A stretch of 64,000 nt of DNA from a virus. Below are positions 20,976 to 27,944 of this stretch, one piece after another. The notes below the pieces were generated by a model. That model worked only from the letters and a program-made list of their open reading frames with translations, was not told the DNA's origin and ran no database searches. Both the position numbers and the translations under genes were made by a program. Numbering within the stretch: position 1 is the first letter of the stretch; the number at the start of each line of letters is the position of its first letter. The DNA lies in the IMG/VR virus record IMGVR_UViG_3300020213_000023, positions 1 through 64,000 of that record. One strand, given 5' to 3'.

Positions 20976-21848
20976 GTGAGCGCACCCCAAGCAACTATCA
21001 TCACAGGCGATCCGATCGTCAAGGTCATCGCATCGATGCAACTCGAGCACGAGGGCATCATGGAGATGGCCGAGTGGGTCAAGCAGTACCGACCCCACTG
21101 CGTACCCGAAGGCGGGTTCCAGGACATCATGGACCTCGTGCCGCACGACGGCCTGGACTACAACCCGTCCAACCCCGATGACCCGCGCGCGGTTACCGAC
21201 AACGAGCTGCTCTGCGAGTTCGCCGGCCGCAAGTGCTACGACAGCTTCGCCGACGCGGGGGCCAAGCGAACAAACGGCGAGTACCTCCGCTCGATGTGGG
21301 TAGGTCGTGTCCCTCACCGATCAACGGGCTACCACGCCAAGATGACGTTCTTCTTCGCGCACATCAGTCGCCGCGTTTCGCACGAACTGATCCGCAACTA
21401 CGTCGGCAGCGACCGTGACGAGGAGGGCTCGCCCAGCCAGGAGTCGACGCGCTTCACGCACCATCCCGGCACGTTCATCGCGCACCCGCACTACCTCGAC
21501 AACGTCGAGGAGTTGGCCCGCTTCCAGGCACGTGCGCAGCGGAACTACGAGGAGTACGTCGAGACCATCCAACGTAAGGTCGCCTGGTACGAGCATGCCA
21601 ACGGCAAGAAGCCCGTCGGCCTCGACAAGAAGCGCATTTACGAGTCTACCGCAGGTGATCTGCTCATGAGTTGCGGGACGTCGTTCATCTGGACGACGAA
21701 TCCGATGGCTCTGAACAAGTTCTTCCACGAACGAGATGATGAAGCGGCGGACATGGAGATGTGCTGCTTCGCCAGGGAAGTGAAGCGGGTGTCACTCGAG
21801 CGTTGGCCCAACCTCTTTCCCGATTTTGCAGCCGCTCGTCCTGTATGA
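20976..21848 (+). CDS. thyX: Flavin-dependent thymidylate synthase ThyX
   Basis: A 290-residue protein. ThyX makes dTMP from dUMP using FAD, NADPH and methylene-tetrahydrofolate. The block FFFAHISRRVSHELIRNYVG (about 125-144) followed by SQESTRF aligns with the ThyX signature region (SRxxxxQxxRHRxxSxxxxSxRY). The usual RHR is RNY here, and the spacing before the conserved Ser is longer. The GTG start has GGAGG five bases upstream. It is the only rightward gene in the left 30 kb. Its 3' end overlaps the converging gene at 21685. Confidence 0.85.
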   Translation: MSAPQATIITGDPIVKVIASMQLEHEGIMEMAEWVKQYRPHCVPEGGFQDIMDLVPHDGLDYNPSNPDDPRAVTDNELLCEFAGRKCYDSFADAGAKRTNGEYLRSMWVGRVPHRSTGYHAKMTFFFAHISRRVSHELIRNYVGSDRDEEGSPSQESTRFTHHPGTFIAHPHYLDNVEELARFQARAQRNYEEYVETIQRKVAWYEHANGKKPVGLDKKRIYESTAGDLLMSCGTSFIWTTNPMALNKFFHERDDEAADMEMCCFAREVKRVSLERWPNLFPDFAAARPV

Positions 21849-22152
21849 CGGCATCTACTGCCGCTTGAATCAGCTCTTCTTCTTCGTGGATCCAAACTAA
21901 GAGAAGCGCCACTTCAATATTGTACAGTTCGCTGAAGGCTATGTACCGATCAAAGTTCGCGATTCGAGGCCCGACAAACGTCCACACGGTGTGATAGGCG
22001 CGAAGGCATTTGTAGCACCAACCCCCTTCGCCCAGTGTCACATCGTGTGGGCACGTTCGACACCCATGACAAAATACCTGGTTTCCCCAGGGCTCGAGGT
22101 CCTCAGGATAGCCGCATCGACTGCAAGCAACGGAACGACGCACCCTGCGCAA
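21685..22152 (-). CDS. Zinc protein of the W-T-F-V-G-P family
   Basis: A 155-residue protein. CSRCGYPEDLEPWG, CHGC and CYKC form two zinc knuckles in the first 50 residues, followed by CLRAYHTVWTFVGP and a helical segment. The last 50 residues are antisense to the end of thyX and look non-native, so a converging overlap of 164 bases or a lost stop is implied. The start is TTG with GAGGT four bases upstream. Confidence 0.5.
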   Translation of the reverse strand: MRRVRRSVACSRCGYPEDLEPWGNQVFCHGCRTCPHDVTLGEGGWCYKCLRAYHTVWTFVGPRIANFDRYIAFSELYNIEVALLLVWIHEEEELIQAAVDAVIQDERLQNRERGWANARVTPASLPWRSSTSPCPPLHHLVRGRTCSEPSDSSSR

Positions 22153-22159
22153 GGTTACC

Positions 22160-23455
22160 TCAAATCATGAGATGGTCGGCATCCCACTTACGGGCCAGAT
22201 GCTTAATCAGGATTACGTCGAGGGTGCATTCCATCCGCTTTGCTTCAACGGCACCAGCGACGCGCAGGATCTCCTCTGCGGTGCGCTCCAGCAGCGCACG
22301 CGATAGAAGCAACGTCGGCCCGTCCTTGTCGGTTCGACACAGGGTGTCGTCGTTGAAATCGACGATGGCGTAGTCCAAGGTGATGATCTCGACGATTGCG
22401 GCACAGACCTCGGATTCGTTCGACGAGAGTTCTTGGTAGCCGTAGAGCTTCGTGACCTTGCCGCGGAGCTTCTCCTTCACGTCCGCGAGGGGAGGGCCGA
22501 CCTTCGCCAACAGCTGTTGCAGGGTGTTGTTGACCATCGCGGTCTTGGCACCCAACCCTTCTAGCTCGCGCGCCTCCGACATCGTCGTCACGGGGACTGT
22601 CTCCTCCCCGTGTTCCTGGCTGAACTGCTCCTTGAGAGACTTCAGCAGCTTGGCATCGATGTGGTAGTGGAGGCTCTTGGTCTCCGGCTTGTCTTCCTTG
22701 ACCATTTGGTAGATTCGTGGTCCGGTCTTCTCGGGGTCCGCACGCATCGCCGCATTCCAGAGTGCTCCTAGCTTGTACTTGAGGTTCCATTCGTCGATCA
22801 TCCGCCGGTCTCGGTCTAGCTCGACGTGCATGAGGTCGTAGCCGAATTCCAGTTCGTCGTTGCGCATCACGTAGATGCCTCGCGTGTAGACCAGACCTTG
22901 GTACGCCGGGTCCATGATGACCGTGCCCTCGGAGACCTTGACCAGGGTCTTTTCGTTTGGTGGAGCCAAGAACAGGAACATCTTCCTCGTGGCACCCCAC
23001 ACGTCCTTGTTGACGTTTTCGATTTCCACGGTGAAGTCGGGGCGATAGCCCTGGAGCTTCCGCGTGTTCATGATCAGCAGGTCATGTCCCGTAAACGGAC
23101 CATCCTCCGCCTTTGCGATTTCGGGGCGCCAAACCTCGTGACCGTTGTAGATGGTGACCGGGTGGCCTGCGCGAACCAACGCCAGGCAGCCCAAGGCGAA
23201 GCCCTCACCAAATTTTCCGCGTTGCTCCCCGCCGCCCTTCGAGGTCTTTCCTAGTAGTAGGAGGACACTCGCGTCGATGGTGATGCCTTTGGTGGTGATG
23301 ATGAGCTTGTCTGACCGTGGCATGTGGTCCACGGACATCGGGAGATCGTCGTACTCGTCTGCGTCCTTCGCGTTTTGAAGAAATTCGCGACAACCTTCAA
23401 AGAAGGACCAACTGCTGCAGTACGCGGGATCGATTGTGAGTGGAATTTTTGGCAT
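22160..23455 (-). CDS. GHKL (Hsp90/MORC-like) ATPase
   Basis: A 431-residue protein. The ATP-binding Bergerat fold is visible: N-box EFLQNAKDAD (24-33), G1-like KGITID (56-61), then GKTSKGGG and a G2 box GKFGEGFALG (80-89). This is the arrangement of Hsp90, MutL, gyrase B and MORC-type ATPases. The C-terminal 250 residues are not recognised and lack the kinase, gyrase or MutL domains. It may be a phage conformational ATPase acting on DNA or host proteins. A terminator-like hairpin at 23504 separates it from upstream genes. Confidence 0.7.
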   Translation of the reverse strand: MPKIPLTIDPAYCSSWSFFEGCREFLQNAKDADEYDDLPMSVDHMPRSDKLIITTKGITIDASVLLLLGKTSKGGGEQRGKFGEGFALGCLALVRAGHPVTIYNGHEVWRPEIAKAEDGPFTGHDLLIMNTRKLQGYRPDFTVEIENVNKDVWGATRKMFLFLAPPNEKTLVKVSEGTVIMDPAYQGLVYTRGIYVMRNDELEFGYDLMHVELDRDRRMIDEWNLKYKLGALWNAAMRADPEKTGPRIYQMVKEDKPETKSLHYHIDAKLLKSLKEQFSQEHGEETVPVTTMSEARELEGLGAKTAMVNNTLQQLLAKVGPPLADVKEKLRGKVTKLYGYQELSSNESEVCAAIVEIITLDYAIVDFNDDTLCRTDKDGPTLLLSRALLERTAEEILRVAGAVEAKRMECTLDVILIKHLARKWDADHLMI

Positions 23456-23497
23456 GTATTCTTTCTCGACTCTTGTACCAAGAATCGTTCTTCAAAT

Positions 23498-23528
23498 AGA
23501 AAAGGCGCCCTGGTTTCCCAGAGCGCCG
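23498..23528 (-). terminator. Intrinsic terminator, leftward
   Basis: On the minus strand GGCGCTCTGG pairs with CCAGGGCGCC around GAAA, with one mismatch, and TTTTCTATTT follows. It would end transcripts from the dNMP kinase side before the GHKL gene. Confidence 0.6.
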
Positions 23529-23535
23529 TTTTGAT

Positions 23536-23700
23536 CTAGTAGTCCCCCTCCCAATCGCGACAGTAACGCTTTCCGTTCTTTCTCTCTAGAACGGACGGTT
23601 TCACATCGCCGCTGAGGTAGCAACAGCCGTCGCTGTACTTGGGGTTACCTCGCGGTTGCGAGGTGCACTTGCAGTCCTTCTTCCTCTTGCTGTCCGACAC
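23536..23700 (-). CDS. Small cysteine-containing basic protein
   Basis: A 54-residue protein (VSDSKRKKDCKCTSQPRGNP and onward) with five cysteines (CKC, CC and YC). GGAGG sits five bases before the GTG. It resembles no known family. An alternative frame from an ATG overlapping the upstream stop gives a 33-residue reading that looks random. Confidence 0.5.
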   Translation of the reverse strand: MSDSKRKKDCKCTSQPRGNPKYSDGCCYLSGDVKPSVLERKNGKRYCRDWEGDY

Positions 23701-23742
23701 GATGACCTCCACTAGCCCTTCCGCAGGGCTGAATAGTGGTGG

Positions 23743-24447
23743 TCATTGGGGCGCCCCGTACTTCGCTAGGAACCGGTCCAGCTGGATGTGTACCTTTCCG
23801 CGCAGGTCATCGAGCGTTCCATCGTTGACGATCACCGCCTGGCAGTCACTGTCTGCGATGCCGTCCTGTTCGGTCTCGGACGCATGACCGACGATCCCTT
23901 TGGGGGTTCCGTCGATCGACGGCCGCTTGATCTTCCAGACTTCACCACCCTTTGCCCAAACGCCCTTGGCTTCGGAGAGGAAGCGGCAGTCAGAAATGGC
24001 GACGTAACGGACGCCCTTCTTGATCAAGTCTCCTGCGTGGTCGAGGGCATAGTCCACCCACACGTTCGGGTTTACGCGACGGAACCCCTCCGTGCCGATG
24101 TGCTGGAGAATGGTGCGAGGTGTCCACTTACTCTTGAACACGTTGACATCGCCGATGTCGCCACACAGTTTGCAGCGGGCGTTCTTGGCGCGGTCCAGTG
24201 TGACCGTCTCGCACTCGAGGGACTTGCAGGACGGGCAGCGCAGGCAGTCGAAGGGAGTTGCGGCTTCCTTGCCTTCGGCGTCGTAGAGGTCGTGTTCGTT
24301 GAGCCCGTACATCTCGCCAACGATTTGCTTGAGCTTGTACGCAAAGGCAGTCTTGAGGCCCGGCGAGGCCTCAAGAAGCATGTCTCCGACGGTGTCCTTG
24401 CCGGAACCTAGCTTGCCGAGGATTGCGATAACGGGGAGTCGTTCCAT
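23743..24447 (-). CDS. Deoxynucleoside monophosphate kinase with zinc insertion
   Basis: A 234-residue protein. A P-loop GKLGSGKDT (11-19) and WTPRTILQHIGTEGFRRVNP, then VWVD, match T4 gene 1-type dNMP kinases, which phosphorylate dNMPs to dNDPs in the cytoplasm. Between them lies CLRCPSCKSLEC...CKLCGD, a six-cysteine zinc-ribbon insertion not usual in this family. It fits with thyX, MazG and RNR as nucleotide-supply enzymes. Confidence 0.75.
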   Translation of the reverse strand: MERLPVIAILGKLGSGKDTVGDMLLEASPGLKTAFAYKLKQIVGEMYGLNEHDLYDAEGKEAATPFDCLRCPSCKSLECETVTLDRAKNARCKLCGDIGDVNVFKSKWTPRTILQHIGTEGFRRVNPNVWVDYALDHAGDLIKKGVRYVAISDCRFLSEAKGVWAKGGEVWKIKRPSIDGTPKGIVGHASETEQDGIADSDCQAVIVNDGTLDDLRGKVHIQLDRFLAKYGAPQ

Positions 24448-24448
24448 T

Positions 24449-24850
24449 CTACCCTTCCTGGTATTTCAGGCGCTGCGGCCAGAACGGTTGTTGCGGCTTG
24501 TGGAACCCGCAATCTTCGTTGAAGAGGTCCACAAACTGGCGGACCAGCTCGAGATGCTCTTCGTTGATCTTCCAGTTTGGTGTCGTCTGACGGGCCCAGA
24601 AAGCGCGTAGCTTGTCTTCGGCTTTACCACTACCGTCGAGCACGATTGCTCGAATCTGAGGATTTGCCAGTAGATCTCGCACCACGTCACAGACGTCGTC
24701 GGCCTCGGTGAAAGAGAACGTCGCGGCAGCGCGCGTCTCCCACCGAGTCAACAGGTCGTTCCGGCGATGCCCTCCTTCAAGAGCACAGACGAGGATCTGC
24801 TTATCGACGTCTAGGGCGTGATACGAGATCCGGCTGACCGGCTGGAACAC
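24449..24850 (-). CDS. Hypothetical protein
   Basis: A 133-residue protein with a GTG start. A beta-alpha pattern (KQILVCALEG, IRAIVLDGSG) suggests a small Rossmann-like or TIM-derived fold. It directly follows dNMP kinase on the same strand, so a role in nucleotide metabolism is possible but not shown. I cannot place it in a family with confidence. Confidence 0.55.
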   Translation of the reverse strand: MFQPVSRISYHALDVDKQILVCALEGGHRRNDLLTRWETRAAATFSFTEADDVCDVVRDLLANPQIRAIVLDGSGKAEDKLRAFWARQTTPNWKINEEHLELVRQFVDLFNEDCGFHKPQQPFWPQRLKYQEG

Positions 24851-24853
24851 CGA

Positions 24854-25081
24854 TCAGAACGCCTTGGCGAAGGCTGTGTTGACGCGCTTGAGGTTCCCGC
24901 TCAGCTGGGTGAGCTTGCGCGCCAGATCACGGGCGGCCTTGCCCTCAGGGTCACGGTTGTTGCCGAAGCTGTCCATCAGCTCCTGCGCCATCTTGTCAGC
25001 GCGCTTGGCGTTGGTCGCAGCGCGGGTCACGATCAGCTTCGCCGCAGTCACTCGCTTGGATACGTTCATTGCACGGGCCAT
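24854..25081 (-). CDS. Small basic helical protein
   Basis: A 75-residue protein of Ala/Lys-rich helices. The ATG at 25081 has AGGAG eight bases upstream and is preferred over an in-frame ATG at 25159. Function unknown. Confidence 0.55.
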   Translation of the reverse strand: MARAMNVSKRVTAAKLIVTRAATNAKRADKMAQELMDSFGNNRDPEGKAARDLARKLTQLSGNLKRVNTAFAKAF

Positions 25082-25165
25082 TTCAGTTTCTCCTGTTTCC
25101 CTCTCCGTGAGGGTGTATGGACCCATCTTGTTGAACGCGTCGGTTGTGTCAAGCGGCAAAACGCT

Positions 25166-25519
25166 CTACTTGTTTTTGGCGAAGTACTCCCATGCGGTTT
25201 TTGCCACCGTATCGAACATTTCTTTGCCTCCCCGTTCCTCGGGGAAGTGCTGGCGTAGGTTCACTGTGGCGAGAGCAGCCGAGAAAATCCGTTGTTCCGG
25301 GGTAAACCCACGTTTGTTCCACTCCGTATTGAGGAACGCGACGATTTCCTCCGTGAAGCCAGCGGCCTCCGTGATGTCATCTGCGGCAGCTTTGGCTGCG
25401 ATTTCCGCTGCAACTTTATTGCGGTTTTCGTCAGACATCGTCTGACCTTCCACGCGGTTGGAGCGCTTCTCTAGGATTTTGTCCGTATCACCAGACTTGC
25501 CGAACAGCTCTTTGGTCAT
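25166..25519 (-). CDS. Hypothetical helical protein
   Basis: A 117-residue helical protein. GGGAGG lies before the ATG at 25519. An ATG at 25438 (MSDENRNK) could be an internal start. The C-terminal part (EEIVAFLNTEWNKRGFTPEQ) looks like a compact helical bundle. Function unknown. Confidence 0.55.
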   Translation of the reverse strand: MTKELFGKSGDTDKILEKRSNRVEGQTMSDENRNKVAAEIAAKAAADDITEAAGFTEEIVAFLNTEWNKRGFTPEQRIFSAALATVNLRQHFPEERGGKEMFDTVAKTAWEYFAKNK

Positions 25520-25962
25520 GAATCCTCCCAGTGGTGAACGTACATACGGTTCTTACAGGTTTCGGAAGGGCATTCCGATTCGGTGCCGTTCCACATCAAG
25601 CGTTGACGTACTTCATGGACACGCCCACAGGAACAACAAACAACTTTCTCGCGTGAATTTGACCCTGGCGGGGGTGTTGCGCCTGACCATACAGGGTCGA
25701 CATGTGGCCGCCCTGTGCGCTTAGGTCTAGGTTCTTCGGGCAGGTCGTCCGGCGCGTGGCCTTTGCACGTGAACTGAGCGTGTTGGTTTGATTTATCGGG
25801 GAGCTTGGGCTCACCGTGTTTGATGGGGTTTTGAAACTCAACGAACACCGCGGAGGTAGTGCAACGCCCGCAATTGCGGGATTCACATTTACAGAGGCGG
25901 CGTACAGGAAAAGCGACCCCGACGTAGTGCCGGTTGGCGCCACACATGGGACACGTAATCAT
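25516..25962 (-). CDS. Zinc-rich hypothetical protein
   Basis: A 148-residue protein with about ten cysteines: CPMCG at the start, CKCESRNCGRC (about 25-35) and CCSCGRVHE...CPSETCKN near the end. It probably carries two or three zinc ribbons joined by a Pro-rich linker. AGGAG precedes the ATG at 25962. The stop overlaps the next start. Confidence 0.55.
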   Translation of the reverse strand: MITCPMCGANRHYVGVAFPVRRLCKCESRNCGRCTTSAVFVEFQNPIKHGEPKLPDKSNQHAQFTCKGHAPDDLPEEPRPKRTGRPHVDPVWSGATPPPGSNSREKVVCCSCGRVHEVRQRLMWNGTESECPSETCKNRMYVHHWEDS

Positions 25963-25970
25963 GAAGGCTC

Positions 25971-26192
25971 CTATTTGGAGCGGTACTTGGCGCAGTTTCC
26001 GACGATTTGAAGTTTGGTCACGATGACCGGTTTCGCCAGTACGCCGGGGGCCGCTCGTTTGACGCCAACCGGGAACGACTGTCCCGGTTGTTCTTTGTAC
26101 GGGTAGACCGATTGAACGGCGCAACGCCCGTGGCTGCTACGGACAGAGACACGGTCAAAGTTGACACAGCTGCCACAGGGTTTGTCGTTCAC
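25971..26192 (-). CDS. Small CxxC phage protein
   Basis: A 73-residue protein. CGSCVNFDR...GRCAVQSVYP is a pattern found in many short phage proteins (CxxCxxF...GxCxxxS). A last Cys lies near the C-terminus. The start is GTG with GAGGT upstream. Function unknown. Confidence 0.55.
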   Translation of the reverse strand: MNDKPCGSCVNFDRVSVRSSHGRCAVQSVYPYKEQPGQSFPVGVKRAAPGVLAKPVIVTKLQIVGNCAKYRSK

Positions 26193-26196
26193 TGAG

Positions 26197-26670
26197 TTAC
26201 CTCAAAAGCGTTGAAACGCCGTATTTTTGCAAAACGTCGCGACCGATTCGATTCAACACGCCTACTAGGGCGAGCATACCTTCATCGAAGGTTTGTTTTG
26301 CGAAGTAAAGAGTCGATTCTTTTGTTTTAAGAGTGGACGCGGGTTCGGTGGGTACATTCCACCGTCTCTCGTGCGAGGAGAATCCGATCCCCGCATCTTT
26401 GAAGAGCGTCGCGTGTTTTGGAGTGGTCACCAGATGCATGAAACAGTGAACGAGCAGCTTGATGGCGTCGCTTTCAGTAGTGATGTCTTTGCTGTCGATT
26501 CGTACACTACCCTTGGTAGAACGCAGGATGTAGTATTGCGTGATCCGTAGCTCGGCATCCAGGTCGATGTCGCTAGGGTTGACCTTCTGCTTTTCCGGCG
26601 GACGGACGACTTCTGGCTCTGGCCGAAGCGGTGCGACGATGCGCCATGGGTCGACGATGCCCTTCTTCAT
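26197..26670 (-). CDS. Hypothetical protein
   Basis: A 157-residue protein. The N-terminal 35 residues are Pro-rich and probably disordered. The rest is a mixed alpha/beta domain (LRITQYYILRSTKGSVRIDS). It is encoded just downstream of the small zinc protein gene at 26667. No family is recognised. Confidence 0.55.
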   Translation of the reverse strand: MKKGIVDPWRIVAPLRPEPEVVRPPEKQKVNPSDIDLDAELRITQYYILRSTKGSVRIDSKDITTESDAIKLLVHCFMHLVTTPKHATLFKDAGIGFSSHERRWNVPTEPASTLKTKESTLYFAKQTFDEGMLALVGVLNRIGRDVLQKYGVSTLLR

Positions 26671-26882
26671 GACGGCGTGATAATCTTGCCTTCGAGTTGT
26701 TTGTCGATGCAGGAAACGTGAACCAACTCGAAGTCTTCGCCCAACATGGCGCCCAGTTCCTTGGTCTCAGGGTTTCTGCCGATTTGCTGCACGATGAAAG
26801 CAGTGGCCACTCGGTCCCCCGGCTTGAACTGCGAATGACATTTCGCGCACATGGTGACAGCAACGCGTTGACGAAGACTCAT
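26667..26882 (-). CDS. Small zinc-knuckle protein
   Basis: A 71-residue protein. CAKCHSQFKPGDRV is a knuckle followed by a beta-rich segment and HVSCID, the second half of a zinc site. The order resembles rubredoxin-like phage proteins. Its start overlaps the stop of RNase HII by four bases. Confidence 0.6.
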   Translation of the reverse strand: MSLRQRVAVTMCAKCHSQFKPGDRVATAFIVQQIGRNPETKELGAMLGEDFELVHVSCIDKQLEGKIITPS

Positions 26883-27547
26883 GCTTCAAACCCTTCCGGG
26901 AGACCTTGTGATTCGGCGACCGGGCGGAAAGACCTGCGGTGCACCGCGGATGGTCCGTGTGCCGCCAGGAGCTTCTTGTGGGTGGGAACAGGGTAGCCCT
27001 TGTTCTTGTTGAATTCGTACTTCGGGTACCTTTCGTGAAGCTGAACCATGCGAGTGTCTCGCTTCACTTTGGCGATGATAGAGGCAGCGCCGATCTGCCA
27101 GATCTTTTTGTCGCCGTCGACTACCGTCCTGAAGGGGCATGGAATGTTGGGCGGGACTCGAATATCTCCATCAATCAAGACGAGGTAGTCTTCAGGCGCC
27201 TCACCAATGCCTCGGTGCTTGAGTTCTTCGAGCACCCTCGCGATGACCAAGCCAATCGTCTCGGGAAAGACGACGGATAGAAGACGTGCATCAATCTCCT
27301 TGTTGGTTCGTTCAATCAGGCAAGTCGCGAGTGCCTTTTCTTCCACCGCACGTGCGAGCACGGCACGGTGGTTATCGTCTTTGATTGATTTCGAATCGCC
27401 AACGACGAGGGTCTTCTCGCCCCGCACCCCGCGGAACATCGCGGTGACGCATTCAGTGAAATCGGAGAACGCAGCGGCCCCTACGACTAGCGGACCGGCC
27501 AAGGCACCACAGCCAACTTCGTCAACGCCGATGATTACCTTGGGCAT
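26879..27547 (-). CDS. rnhB: Ribonuclease HII
   Basis: A 222-residue protein. GVDEVGCGALAGP (7-19) holds the catalytic Asp9-Glu10 pair. GDSKSI, LIDGD, GDKKIWQIGAASIIAKVKRD and KNKGYPVPTH complete the RNase HII pattern. The enzyme cleaves RNA in RNA-DNA hybrids, removing primers or misincorporated ribonucleotides. The length is typical. It lies in an operon with a DinG-like helicase, consistent with a role in replication or repair. Confidence 0.88.
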   Translation of the reverse strand: MPKVIIGVDEVGCGALAGPLVVGAAAFSDFTECVTAMFRGVRGEKTLVVGDSKSIKDDNHRAVLARAVEEKALATCLIERTNKEIDARLLSVVFPETIGLVIARVLEELKHRGIGEAPEDYLVLIDGDIRVPPNIPCPFRTVVDGDKKIWQIGAASIIAKVKRDTRMVQLHERYPKYEFNKNKGYPVPTHKKLLAAHGPSAVHRRSFRPVAESQGLPEGFEA

Positions 27548-27549
27548 CG

Positions 27550-27732
27550 CTAACCTTTTCGTTTCGGGACGGACAGGAAGATTGGGCGAGGACGGAATCG
27601 GCTCCCTGTGCGGATTACGACGCGACGGCCGCAATCCACACAGTCTACTTTTTCACCGAGTAAACCGGAGACGCGTCTTCCGCACTCACAGAAAACGATC
27701 CGGATTCCTTTGGGGCGCCCCGGGCTACTCAT
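27550..27732 (-). CDS. Small zinc-ribbon protein
   Basis: A 60-residue protein. CECGRRVSGLLGEKVDCVDC is a compact four-cysteine ribbon, with basic ends. The ATG at 27732 overlaps the stop of the HTH gene (ATGA). It may be a partner of the nucleic-acid enzymes around it. Confidence 0.55.
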   Translation of the reverse strand: MSSPGRPKGIRIVFCECGRRVSGLLGEKVDCVDCGRRVVIRTGSRFRPRPIFLSVPKRKG

Positions 27733-27944
27733 ACCGAGGGTTTCTTTCCGATCGTCCACTGCACGCCCAATATTACAGATAGGTTGTAGAGGTGGACGAA
27801 CCCCAACGTGCTTCGCCCGTTTTCAATAGCCGTGTACTGCGCGCGCGACAGTTTCAGACGCTTCGCGACTTCGCCTTGGGTTAAGCCTCGCGCCATGCGA
27901 ATCGTCCGTACTTCGGACAAGAACTGTTCGTATGGGCTAGCCAC
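27729..27944 (-). CDS. XRE-family HTH regulator
   Basis: A 71-residue protein. RMARGLTQGEVAKRLKLSRA followed by QYTAIENGRSTLGFVHLYNL is a complete Cro/CI-type five-helix HTH. Such proteins bind operator DNA as dimers. The GTG start overlaps the end of the DinG-like gene. It could regulate the nearby divergent promoter region. Confidence 0.75.
   Translation of the reverse strand: MASPYEQFLSEVRTIRMARGLTQGEVAKRLKLSRAQYTAIENGRSTLGFVHLYNLSVILGVQWTIGKKPSV

Noticed and set aside
23620-23760. A 33-codon frame whose ATG overlaps the dNMP kinase stop
   Set aside because: Its sequence looks random and it overlaps the better supported 54-codon gene with a GGAGG site. The ATGA overlap alone is not enough.
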